From Adineta steineri (taxonomy: Eukaryota; Rotifera; Eurotatoria; Adinetida; Adinetidae): a DNA stretch of 64,000 nucleotides. Position numbers and translations under genes: made by a program. The notes beneath the pieces were generated by a model that saw nothing but the letters and a program-made list of their open reading frames with translations, ran no database searches and was not told where the DNA came from. The stretch lies in the NCBI GenBank assembly GCA_905250115.1, contig CAJNOI010000038.1, forward strand, positions 278,308-342,307, read 5' to 3'. Shown in pieces: positions 34,335 to 46,276 of this stretch. Position 1 is the first letter of the stretch. Every line of letters begins with the position of its first letter.

Positions 34335-36296
34335 TTAATTTGATATAGGAGATGCTTCGGAGAGTGATGATGGTGATACTGCTTTAATTTCACCTGGTGA
34401 TAAATTCGATCGTGGTGGTGAAGGTGATGCTTGATTATTTAAATTCGTATCAGATTTTGATGATTCAGTTGTTATTTCAGTAGAATCTGCTTTATTTTCC
34501 GTTGTTTCTGTTGTTGTTGTTGTTGTATCAATATTTAATTCATTTTTCGATTCATCATTATTTATCGTTAAAGATTTTTCACCTGAATTATCGTCATCAT
34601 TGATTTCATCTTCAATATTTTCATCATTTGTGAGTGATTTTGATAAACTTTTTCCAATAGTTTCTTCGATTTTATAAAGTTTTTGAAGTTTTTTTTCAAC
34701 ATGTAATTGTATTAAATCAGCTTGTTCTTCTGAACAATGTCCATCTTCAACACATCTAAACAAAAATCATCATTATATAAAAAAGAAATCATCTATTAAT
34801 ACAAGTAACGCTCGTCTGAGAACTCGCTTAGCTCTTTCTCATAGAAATGTATCCTTTTCACATTTACTGGATAAACTGGTTTTCAATGTATTCTGACCTA
34901 TGCACTCTCCTCCTTCATCATGATCACCCAACAGATCTCAGATTCGAAATACCTCTAGAAATGTTTTTTTGACCCTGCGGACATACACGCATGCAATCAG
35001 ACAATTTATGTTTACTGGACTCTTCTCTGCGAGAATAATACCTTGAAATTGTAATAAGAACAGGATGTGGTTTAATTGATTCTAAAATTTTAGTCATTGA
35101 TTCAAGTAAATAAATAATCATTCCTTCTGATGAAACATGTAATGGTGGTCTTGTATCTGCTAGATGCATACCATAGCTATGAATTAATTTCCAATCAAGT
35201 TTTTTATGACGAATTACAGAAATTAATGCAGATAAATAAATATTATCAACAAGTATTGGTTGATCTGGTTTTGGATCAGTTAAATATTCATTCATTAATG
35301 TACGTATTTGTTCTAAGGCACTTTCACGTGCTGTTATATATTGTACAATTTCAGGATCAGCTTGTTCTTGTACAATACGTGTATAAACATAACGAAGTAT
35401 TTCATATTCATTTTCATCAAATTGTTTACGTATTGAATCATCAGTAGAAAAAAATGATAAATCAATATCCATTAGAAATTGTTTATTCTCAAGTAATTCA
35501 TTGATTAATGTTGCATCAAGTGAATGAACACGTTTTGTTGTCGATTGGGAATCTTTATGATTTGTATCATTTATTGATAATTTTGGTTTCTTTCGATTAT
35601 CACTATCTAAACTTTCACTTCCACTATCATTATTATAAATAGTTTCATCAGCAGCTTTTTCAATTGTTGTTGCATAATTTTTAGCTAAACCACTTGTCGA
35701 GACATAAAGATCAACAGTTTGAATATTAGAAAGTTTATCAATAGATGAATAAACACAATTGGAAGTAAAATATGGAATTGTTGAAGCAACTCTGAAAAAA
35801 GTTATACAAAATCTATTAGAATCTTTTATTTGAGCATACTTTAATACACCAGTTTGTTGACATTTTCCTATTTGTAATTGATATAGACCATCTTGAAATT
35901 GATGAGCCCAAGGTGGTTTAAACCAAAAAATTTTCTTTATCAATCCTCGATAAACAGCTGGAAGTATCCAACATTGATTATCAATTGCACTAAAAACATA
36001 AACAATAGTTTCATAAGTTTTTATTTTGACTATCACATACGGAATAAGATGATCTAAGGTTTCAATTTCATCAGCTTGAACATTTTTTGGTACAAGAAAA
36101 TCAGCATATGTATCAAAACGAATTAAAGCAATATCTTCATCCGATTTTAAATTTTCTCCAATATCATTAATATATATTGGAAGTGCCTTAAAATATAAAT
36201 TTATCTAATATAAAAATATCAAAAAGAATTAAACAATCTTACTTCATTATTATTTTCAACAATTTTAATCTTTAATTTATCTTTTATGATCACCAT
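34335..36296 (-). CDS. C5orf22: UPF0489 protein, C5orf22 homologue
   Basis: A conserved eukaryotic family with an arginase-like fold; no activity is established to my knowledge. ATG 36296 starts MVIIKDKLKIKIVENNNEA, followed by RFDTYADFLVPKNVQ (human LHFDSHPDLLIPVNM). Then come NQCWILPAVYRGLIKKIFWF, FLMDIDLSFFSTDD (human FVLDIDLDFFSVKN), DTRPPLHVSSEGMIIYLLES and HPVLITISR. The D-x-D of VLDIDLDFF is kept here as DID. An intron of about 284 bp (34757-35040) joins ISR to CVEDGHCSEEQADLIQLHVE (human [20 protein letters not shown]). Reading through it would instead add about 38 foreign residues. After the conserved end comes a 100-residue acidic, Thr/Ser-rich tail. Confidence 0.85.
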
Positions 36297-36437
36297 TACA
36301 TGGTCTTATTGTCAAATCTTATCTAAAATATCTTCGAAATCTTTTCTTTTTATTTTTCTCAAATGTAAAAAACATCATAATATACATATATACATAAATA
36401 TTAACAAGAAAACGATAGTATTATATACAAAAGTCAT

Positions 36438-36826
36438 TTAAAATCCATCACTTTCATTAATTAAAGCACGTTCAAGTATAACTCGTCCTTCTTTATAACG
36501 TTGAGTTTCTTCTGTTGCAAATTCATACATCCAACCAAGTTTAGTATCACATTTTTTACAGCTTATATCTCGAACAAAATGACGACCTGTTAACATCATC
36601 TAAAAGAATGAATTCATTTATTCGAATCGATAAAATAATTTTTATTTACTCGTTCTTGTACAGGACTTTGTTTTGTATTAACAACACGGCTAAATAAAAA
36701 TGCTCGACCAGTTGCACCTGTAAATCGTGTTGAAACTAATTCATTACGATTTGTTAATGGTGTTTCACAATGTGCACAAGAAAATATACGTTGACCACCA
36801 AGATGTTCAAGAAAAACGCGACCCAT
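36438..36826 (-). CDS. YPEL5: Yippee-like protein 5
   Basis: A small zinc protein of the Yippee fold, part of the CTLH/GID ubiquitin-ligase assembly in animals. Two exons (36650-36826 and 36438-36599) give 112 residues. Human YPEL5 has 121. The match is very strong: [60 protein letters not shown] and [19 protein letters not shown]. Both Cys pairs (CAHC and CKKC) are present. The protein ends at ESDGF and lacks the last residues of human YPEL5 (EEHVPSDNS). Confidence 0.96.
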
Positions 36827-37684
36827 AATAAAAAAATTTTTAATCGAAAATAATTTAACGATTTCTATAAAATTAAGAGTCCAAACCAAAAGAAAACATA
36901 AACGAAAAAAAAATAAACAATCAATCAATCGATAACGGATTTTAGAATTAACTAATCATTTATTAGTTTTCTTAAGATGTCGCTATATAACAAAAATATG
37001 AAGAATTATATTTTGTACTAAATTTTTGTAGACGATTTATTATGAAATAAGATAATAGATGATGATTTTGTCAGTGACGGATCTAGGCTTTTGGAAGGGG
37101 GGGGGGGGGGGGATTTTTTTTTGAGTATGGAGGAGCGATTTTGACTAAAAGCTATTTTTGAGTCCAATCGAAGTAGTGTGAAGCTGTTTTTTCGTTCATT
37201 TTTGCTGTGATAAATCAAAAAAAATTCGGAAGGGGGCGGGCGATCGCCCCTCTCTAAATCCGCCACTAGATTTTGTATACATAGAGCAGAAAGAATTTTG
37301 TCCGATCGTACTCATGCGTCTTGAGTATCGTAAGAATTATTCGTTCATCTTGCGTTTTTTGTTTCATCAAATTGAACAAGCTAAAAAGGGAGTCATAGAT
37401 CAAGGTTTGTACGTTTAGGTTATAGGTATAAATAGTATCACACTCGAATATTTGTTTCGTTTCGTGATTGGAAGAAAATAAAATACGAAAAAGCACAGGT
37501 GAATGAATAAATTTTCTACCTACTATAAATATTTGGATATTTATTATATTTTTATAATTTACGTTATTTTCGAAGAGTGCAAAGTACTATTCTGTTTTTA
37601 CCACCTGTATAATTTTCTCACGACTTTATCATTTAAAAGCGCTTGATATCCAGATATCAATTGCTTCATTATTTTTGCTTAACT
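36827..37684. other. Intergenic with a MITE
   Basis: This 858-bp gap lies between the divergent YPEL5 (minus) and the secreted-protein gene (plus), so both promoters are here. It contains a 197-bp hAT-type MITE (37072-37268). The rest is A/T-rich and unremarkable. Confidence 0.6.
37072..37268. mobile_element. hAT-type MITE with perfect 8-bp target duplication
   Basis: The left end is CAGTGACGGATCTAG. The right end read on the other strand is TAGTGGCGGATTTAG, so the terminal inverted repeats match at 12 of 15 positions. The element is flanked by the direct repeat GATTTTGT at 37064-37071 and 37269-37276. An 8-bp duplication and these ends are typical of the hAT superfamily. Inside is a run of about 16 G (from 37097) and a second G-rich patch near 37231. 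There is no transposase, so it is non-autonomous. Confidence 0.88.
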
Positions 37685-38143
37685 ATGGCTACCATTTCGT
37701 TTATCATTCTTGCAATATTCTTTACATTTGTCTCATCAAGCAATGAAAATAATATTGTAATTACTAATTCTGGTTCTACAAATACTGCTGGTTATGTAAT
37801 TAACGTACAACCTAATGGACGTTGCAGTTGGAAAGTAACACCTCATGGTGCTCATCTACTTATGTCAACAACACCAAGTAGTACAACTACACAAACAAGT
37901 ATTCAACTTTCATCAGCTCGTACAAAAAATATGTTTCAAATTGCTCAAGAAGCTCAACCATTTAATCAATATCCATCTACCGGCTGTATTAAAAGTGTTT
38001 CATTTGGTACAACACTTCACGTAGCCTACAATGGACAACAAACACCAGATCTCAGTTGCCCATTAAAAGATCAACGATTAATCAATTTGAATAATGTTAT
38101 TCAGGAATTAATTAAAGATCTTAATATACATACAATGGGTTAA
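37685..38143 (+). CDS. Small secreted protein, unknown family
   Basis: Intronless ORF of 152 residues from ATG 37685. The signal peptide MATISFIILAIFFTFVSSS is clear, which supports this start over the in-frame upstream TTG. The mature part reads SGSTNTAGYVINVQPNGRCS, then ACxC-free beta-rich sequence. It ends with GCIKSVSFGTTLHVAYNGQQ and TPDLSCP, giving two likely disulphide cysteines. The TPDLSCP and K-S-x-SFG pattern recalls small hypothetical secreted proteins I associate with bacteria, fungi and plants, not animals. The resemblance is from memory and unverified. Confidence 0.8.
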   Translation: MATISFIILAIFFTFVSSSNENNIVITNSGSTNTAGYVINVQPNGRCSWKVTPHGAHLLMSTTPSSTTTQTSIQLSSARTKNMFQIAQEAQPFNQYPSTGCIKSVSFGTTLHVAYNGQQTPDLSCPLKDQRLINLNNVIQELIKDLNIHTMG

Positions 38144-38303
38144 ATATACGGACAATGTGTGCGTAGTGTTTTTTTCTTATTCAGAATTCCGTTAACAAGA
38201 TTTAAAAAAAAATATAATTAAATCTCATCTATACAAGCAAATAAACAGAATAAAGAACTAGAAAATATATATTTATAGAAATTTTTATTCATATCATTCT
38301 GTT

Positions 38304-41300
38304 TTATGATTGATGAGTTTCAGTTATAGTTGTATCAAGTGATGTACGCCGAAATTCTGCAATAGGTACTAGTGAACTATTTCGACTTGATGTTCCATGT
38401 AACATACTCCATGGATATAAACGATGATTTTTCACTCGTTCACTTGTGCGATAATTAACATTTGATAATGGACGAATTGTTGCATCAACAGGTACAGTAC
38501 ATTGTGTACCTGCAAGTTCAAAACCACGTATTTCAAGTGGCATCGATTGACTTACATCATGACAATGTTGATGATGAGCATCCTAAAATATATAAATATA
38601 ATCCATGAAATTCTATTTTTAATATCATACCATATCTCTTGAAAGACGTATTTCAGTTGCTCGATTTGTTCGAATACTTGAATCAAGTAATGTTCCACTT
38701 GCAAAACTATTTTCACTAATTCGTGGAGTTGAACGCTGGAAATAAATAAGTATTAAATATAAATATTCTACCAAGGGTAACTTACATATGGTATTAATTC
38801 TCTTGGTGTATTTGGTTGATGAATAGGAGTAATTGAATGTACAAATGAATGGTTTGTACTTCCACCTTCAGTATCCATTCTCTAGATATTATTTTTTTAA
38901 ATAAATATTAGAATTTAAGAAGATAAAGTTTTTTTCTTACATGAGTTAGACGAGATTTATTCATGTCATCATACCATTCCTGCTGTATAGGTCGATGTGA
39001 ACGAGGTGTATCACTTGGTAACTTCAAATTAATGAAATAAATATAAAATTTCGAAAAGAAAACAACGAAATTTATTTACTTCAAGATCAGGAAAACGTTG
39101 GTGATGATTTAGTGGGACAAGTGCTCTACTCGATCGTCTTGAAGATGTTTTAGCATATTCACTTCTACTCGTATGTCCTTGCTAGAAGAATAATATATAA
39201 TATATTTTTTTTATCTAGAAAAATTCATTTTTAATCATTTACTGCTATTGGAGAAGGATCATAATCATAATCAATAGCTAAATGAGTTGCAGGTGGTGGT
39301 AATTGTGGTATTTGTTCATGTTCTCTTTTTCGTTTTAATGGTGGTAACTTAATTTAAAACGAAAGAAAACAATATTTTATCAGATATTTTAAATATATAT
39401 ACTTTATCAACACGTTTCCGACGTACTTCTCTATCTCGTCCTCGATGAATCTAAAGAAATAAATCATATTTTGTAATTTAATTAGAAAACTTTATTTACT
39501 GTATCTGCATGTTTTGCTTTTGGATTGTAAACTGTATTAATACTACGTGTTTTGCTTACTTCATTCCATTTTGGTTTATTTGCTGGACTCTAAGAATAAA
39601 AACGAAAAAAACAACTAATAATGATTGATTAGACATATCAAATGACCTACATTTATACGTCGAAACTGACATAAGTATATATTCGAAAGACGTAGATCAA
39701 ACGCCATTTCTTTTCGCTTTCCTAAGAGTGAGGGTATTTTATTTTCAAATAAACTAATTCATTTCTTGTATTATGCGATTATAGAAAATCTTGATTCAGA
39801 TCTTATCAATTATTATTAATGATTCAATTCAGAGAACGGCAAAAAACATTTTATTTATTTTTCCAGTACTTTCAAAATTATGTAAAAACTAATAGATGTT
39901 AGTCGATAAATTCTTTAAGCTTATTAAAATAATGATTATCAAAATATAAACTGCACTAAGACAAAAAGAAAAACAATGAAAATAAAAACTTACTTTTCTC
40001 CTCTCTCTCTTTCTTTACTTTATTAGATATATACACATAGAATCTCAATAAGAAGTAGAAGAGAAAGAAAAGTTGACATTCATTTTGTTTTATATACACT
40101 TAAAAGAAAAAGAAAATGAATTGTCAAGCATACTTTACTTGCATGATGTTTTTACATGCAAGCGAGTTCCATAGAAAAATTTATAATAATCAATGTTTTG
40201 CTTCGACATAGACTTTCTCTAATGAATATATAAGTCTCTATGTGTTACAGTTAAAATTTATCATACATAGCAACCGTGTATTACCTTACGAATTCGACGA
40301 TGAGGTTTATTATTATCATTTTCCCAAAGAAAATCGTTTAAATTTGAATCTCGTTTCTTCGTGGGTTGATTAGAAGTCATCTATTAAATATTATTATGAT
40401 ATAAAAGATTAGAAACCTTTCAATATATATATATACTTTTGGACGCGTTTCATTGATACTTGTCATCATAGGATTCTTTCGTTTTGGAGTTTGATATTGC
40501 TATAAATAAAAAAATTTGATGAGAAGAAAAACGTTTTTTGACGAACTGCGAAATTTGATTTCTTTTTTCCTATTTGACGAAGATCACTTTCTGACCAACA
40601 ATGTACTTTTGATTTTGCATTCCAATTTAATTTTTCATTAAAAATCTGAAAATAAAATCTAGACAAAGAATAGATTATTTTTGCTTATAATCTTACTTGA
40701 CCATTATTTAATGTTGTCCGTGATGGATTAACTTTTAATGGTAAACGTATTTCAAATTTCGATTCATCATTCCATGGAGTTGGTCTAGGAAAATTCTAAT
40801 ATAAATAATTTTACAATTAATCAATTCATTTTATTTGTTCATACTTGAACTTCAGATTCCTTTGGCTTAGGATTTGTATTTTGATCTGGTATTTTTGATT
40901 TTTTAGTCCATCTCGGTTTTTCATCAAAAGTCTAAAACAATAGAAATAATATAAAATTCATAATCATACGAATATTTACATCATAAGATATATTATTGGG
41001 ATAATTCGTTTCTAATCTTGTATTAAATTGTTGTTGATAAAAATAGGATTCATCCGCATCTGTTATAATAGGTAATGAATTAGCTGGAACAAGAGCTTGT
41101 GTCTGGCCAAAACGTGGAGATTCTTTACCAAATTCTGATAATCTTGATTCACTATTCCATCGAGGTTTTCTATGAACCTAAAAATTTTAATTTTTCTCTA
41201 GAGAAACAAATTCAAATAAGAAAATTTTTAAACTTTAATTTCATGTTGACGTGGTGTATAATGAATATTTTCATGTACATAATCTTTAAGTTTTGATTGA

Positions 41301-44300
41301 GCATTCCATTCGAGTGGTTCATGAAAAATTGTTGGACTTCCATCAGATAGAAACATAAGTCGTCCAAACATTTGTGCTGGTAGATTCTGAATATAAAATA
41401 TATTTTATCATAAGAAAAAATATAGATTTCCTATACTTTAGCAGGATGAATTTGTTGTTCATCACCAATTTGTTCATATACATAGATTTCTCTTGGAACT
41501 TTTGAGTCTTTAGTCTATTAGATAAGATTAATTTTATTGCAGAAATATCTGTGTATTAAACATACTTTCGAATGGGGTTTTTTCTTAGTAACAATAGGAA
41601 ATTTTCTTGGATGATATTCAAAATTTTCAAATGAATTCACTCGTGCTTGTACATAAGCATATTTTTCATTTGGATTATGCTAAATTTTATAGAAATAAAT
41701 AAGTTTTCTTAATAAAAATAGAATTTTTACAAACTTTGCTTGCTAAAATAGAAGCAACACGTTCACGCCAATTAGCTTCATTATGTCGTTGTTCTTCTTC
41801 TTCTTCTACATGAGCATATTCTGTACTACCAGAAAATGATACTCTTCGATGATGTTGATCTTGTTCAAAATGAATTTCATCATTATTGATTGGACTTATA
41901 TTTCTCGGCTAAATTTAATTGATTAGTAAATATTTTATGTCTCTTTCAAGGTATTCTTACAACAATGTTTGGTAATGGTGCTGGATGGTTTTTGATCGAA
42001 TGTCTTCGTTCTTTATGTTGTTGATTTGATGGTAATTCTTCTTCATTTTGTATTGATGATGAAGATGAATGATATTTAGTATCAGGAATTGGTGTGGAAC
42101 GAGGTTGTGGATCGATATCTTGTAAAGATTCAGAATGTAATGATGTATCTGACTTTTCCATTGATGGATGTCTTTGAATTTCAGTAGCAAATGTTGGTTG
42201 TGTTGATGGTAATTTTAATGTTTGCTTTTCAGGATGATCATTATGAGTGGAAGAAGTACTTCTTTCATTCTGTAAATTTTTCGGTGAAAGATCAACACCT
42301 TTAGTAGACGTATGATTTGAAGGAGTTGGTGATGAATGTGTATCGTGATGTCCGACTTTACTACCTAAATTTTCAGGTGAATGATTTTTTGTTTCATTAA
42401 TTGATATTGTTACAGTTAATAATTGTTCTTTTGGTTTTTGTTCTTGTTGTTCATGTTCATGTGTAGATGGAACTGTTGAAGAAGTCGAATGTATTACATC
42501 TTTATGATGTGTCGGTGAAGTGATTGAAGCATTTCTATCTAATATAGGTTGATGATGTTTATTCTTTGATGTTGAAGGTGTATCTTCTTGTTTATGATTT
42601 GATGGCAATGGATCATTTTTAGATTTAACTTCAGCGTCTTGTGATGAATTATGATGTGTATCAGTGGAAGGTTTATGTAAAGGTTCTTTCATTTGTAATA
42701 CGTTATTTTGTAATTTTTCTACTGGTACGTTATGAACTGATCGAATAGATTCTTTACGTTTCAAATCAGATACTTCTCTATTTAATTTTTGAGTTGGCGA
42801 CATTTGCAAATGTTTTGTATTGTTTGTTTTATCAGTTGGTGTAGGAGATTTATCGTGATGATGTTGTGATTTAGTAGTGGAAGAAGCAGAACTCTTTTTC
42901 TTTGGTGATTTTGTTTTTAATTTTGATGGTTCATCTTCTTCCATATCCGATGCATCAAGATCAACAGGAACTGCTGAACCTGTTGATGAACTTAAACCTG
43001 ATCTACTAAGTTGAGATATTGAATGATCACTTGGTGATCGTTGATTATTATCACGTGATGTTTCGGATTTATTATCTGGCGAATCTTCATTATCATCGAC
43101 TGGTGTTTTATGTATATGTTCTACATCATGATTAGTAGAAGAAGAACTTGAAGATGAATGTCTTTGTCGACTTGAATGAGAGTGTTCACTTTTAAGCTGC
43201 GATTTCTGACGAGAGATTGATTTTCGAGTAGTTACACTTTCTCTATGATTACCTTTTGATGATGTTTTACTTGATGAACTAGACCGTGATGATGATGATG
43301 ATTGAACTCTGTGATCAGCTGAATCAAGTCTTTCCGGTGTTTGATTATCTTCATTATCGATATCTTTTTCTGAATTCCGACTTGTTGATGATATACTACG
43401 CATTTCTTCATTATTTTGCTCAATTTCTTCATCACTTGTATTAGGTATTTCTGCTGGCATAGGAAAATGTATTTGAAGTATTAATGATGAAGACGAATAA
43501 GGAGAAATTTTCGAATTATTTGAAAGTTTCTTTTGTTCTTCTTCTATACTTGAATAAAATGCATCTATGTTTAATATTGTATTTGATGGTTTTCGATAAT
43601 AATTGTTGTTCTTTCTATTATTATTATTAAGACTAAATTGCGTTTGCACGCTGTCGATAATAGAAGAAGGTAACACTTGCTTCAGTGACGATGACGATGG
43701 CGACGGTAAAATTGAAGTAGCAGTTGCGATAGGTTTCTTTATAACACTGATTTTTTTTCTTTTTATTTCTTCTTCTTCTTTTTCTTCTTCTTCTTCTGCT
43801 GCTGCTGCTGCTTTTACACGCTGATTGTTTCTCTTTATCGTTGATGGTATTTCTGAAGTAAGATTTTGTTGTTCTTCTAACACGTTTGTTGAAACTGAAA
43901 TTACTGATGATGTTTGAAATTGTTTCATTGACATACAATTACTGTCAGTATTAATAATGATATCTACATTAGTTGATATAATAAAATTATTTTCATCAAT
44001 ATCTATAAAGAAATCTTCTTCATTTTCAGAATCACCAAATAAATATGTCGCAAGACTATTAAGATCATTATCTTTAAGAAAAGAATTGATAGTTGTAGAC
44101 TTATTTGTTGCTGATTGTGAAGAAGAAGATTTCTTGTTGGACGTAACTGGAAGGATTATATCATGAGAAGCAATTTGTAAATTAAGTTCAGCTTCTAATT
44201 GCATTTCAAATACTGCTTGAAGAAGTGATTCAGTATCTTCATTTGGTAATATTAAATCATTATCGTTGCATTTCGAATCAAAATTTATGGTATAAGTTTG

Positions 44301-45087
44301 AGATTCAATAGGTAGGTCAAGAAGAAATTGATCACTACTTTTTGAATCATCTAAAAGATCCTCAGTATCTAATTCATAATCATATTCACTATGTAATGGA
44401 AGATTTGATGATGAAATATCTAAAATAGCTCAATAATATTATTCGTAAACCAAACTACGAAATTCTATTTACTTGTTTTCATTATTTCTAATGATTGATT
44501 TTCATTTATTTTAGTTTGTTCAGGTGGAACATCAACAGCTGATGCTTCTGCAGAATTTATTTTTAAACTAGGCCGAACTTCATAAACTCGTTTTGGTTTA
44601 TCAGGCCAAATATAATTCTCATATTTTTGTGTTGTTATTGTCTGTTGAATCTATATTGAACAGTAGATTTTCATTTAAAATTAAAATACAAAAACAAATT
44701 CATTACATTTTGTTTTATAATAGGAGGAAAATGAGTTGGTACATCATGTATTATTGCAGATTTTTGTTCAAGAGAAGTTAAATTTCGATCAATATCACTA
44801 ATGCGTTTCTGAATATCAGCTCGGACATGAGAAGTATCTGTCGGATTGATATTATTTATGGATGGAAGTTGAGTTAGATCTGCTGGGATATATCTTGAAG
44901 GTTCTACTGATTGTATATCATAAAATGTCGATAAGGATTCTGTTAAATCAGACTTCGTATCTATCGATGATAATGGATGATAATCATGTTGATTATATGA
45001 TGGGAATGGATTTGAATACTGATATTGTGTATTTTGAAATAATCTTGTATTTTTTGGATATCTATTATTTTGATTCCGTTGATCCAT
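38304..45087 (-). CDS. Ser-rich protein with six W-N-x-x-S-K/R repeats
   Basis: About 21 exons from ATG 45087 (MDQRNQNNRYPKNTRLFQ) to stop 38304. After a disordered N-terminus comes one 2.5-kb exon (about 41956-44420), extremely rich in Ser, Asp, Glu and His. Downstream exons are short and joined in phase 0. Six of them each carry one copy of a motif: EWNAQSKL (41234-41386), RWNSESRL (40980-41177), RWTKKSKI (40845-40931), PWNDESKF (40697-40795), NWNAKSKV (40547-40645) and KWNEVSKT (39500-39589). Most copies follow F-x-E-K/P or N-K-P. The C-terminal exons are basic and Ser/Thr-rich, ending FRRTSLDTTITETHQS. No enzyme domain is seen. Spaced short W motifs suggest repeated binding to a polymer or scaffold. 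I do not recognise an orthologue; a ciliary or cytoskeletal role is only a guess. Confidence 0.68.
39651..39707 (-). CDS. Internal alternative first exon of the W-motif gene
   Basis: ATG 39707 opens a 19-codon exon (MAFDLRLSNIYLCQFRRIN) that ends with a GTAGGT donor in phase 0. It would join the exon at 39589 (SPANKPKWNEVSK). The upstream exon ending HRRIRK at about 40286 has the same phase and could join the same acceptor. So this is either a second promoter for a short C-terminal isoform or the start of a separate gene. Confidence 0.55.
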
Positions 45088-46276
45088 GATGTTTGTTATT
45101 CAATTTTGAAAATCAATTACTCATTCGAATTTAATCAAAATCAAATATGCAATAGACATCATCTTTTCTTGCATTTCTTTTTCTGTCGTATGAAAAACTA
45201 CACGGAATAAATCAACATTGAATTATATGTCATTTCTATTATATTATTACCTTTAAATAAATATAACAGACATCTTCTGGCCTTATTTGAATATGGAATT
45301 ATTTCAAGAATTTGAATTGAAGACAATGTATAGATGAGAAAATCCTTTCAACTTTTTCTTTTTGTTCAATAACTATATATTAGATCAATGAACATACTAA
45401 TATAAAGATCAAGGTTTCAATATAGCATTGAGATATGTTTTTAAGTTATTGATATCTGATAGTTTTGTCATCTATTGTAATTTAATCATATGTTAATATG
45501 ATGAGTATGTTGTGTTAATATTTGAACATTATTATTTATTTAGTATGTATTCTCTTAACAACGAAAAGCAATCGAAATTTCATAGTGATAAAAAATAAAT
45601 AAACGATATCTATGATTTGTATTTATTGATTTAAATTGAACATGTATAACCTAATTATTAAACTATTATCTTAAGATAACAAAAAAAGTCGAGCATGATA
45701 CACTTTTTTTTAAAAATACGATTGTCGTTTATTTAGTCGAAGAAGTTTTTAAAAAATAGAAAATTTCATAGGTTAATTATTATTAGTCTCATTTCTTTTT
45801 TTTGTTTCATTTAAGTTAATAAAAATTCATTTTAACATCTAAATATTAGTTTATGGTCGTCAAACGGTTTATCATATCAAAAAAAAAATAATCAAGCAAA
45901 CGTAGTGCATTAAACCATAAATTAATACCAAAACAAAAAAAAACAAACACAACACAACACACAAAAGGTGATAACACTATTAATAGGAAAACAAACATCG
46001 CAGAAGAAATCAATAACTATTCTCTAAATAATAATTTCGATAAACGTAGGTTTCTTCTTTGTCTAAAAAATATTACACAGCACACACAAAATTATGTGAA
46101 GGAAGTAATCACAAGCTTATACAATAAATAATACTGTTCTCTAAGAGTAACCCACACATATATAATATAGAAGAAAAATAAGGTAAACGAGACAAAAAAA
46201 AATATAAATGTCTCTTTGAAATCATGTAATTGAAGGTTTTCTTGTGAAATGATTCTAATTCTTTTATTTTTTTACT
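45088..46276. other. Intergenic, 1.2 kb
   Basis: A/T-rich, with no ORF or recognisable repeat. It lies between the W-motif gene promoter and the 3' end of the glutamate carrier; both genes are on the minus strand. Confidence 0.5.

Noticed and set aside
34924-35040. C-terminal extension of the C5orf22 homologue
   Set aside because: It is read-through of a 284-bp intron; splicing at the GT near 35040 to 34756 restores the conserved family sequence.
41957-43938. Alternative-frame ORFs (poly-His, Arg-rich, Asp-rich)
   Set aside because: Shadows of the Ser-rich exon of the W-motif gene.
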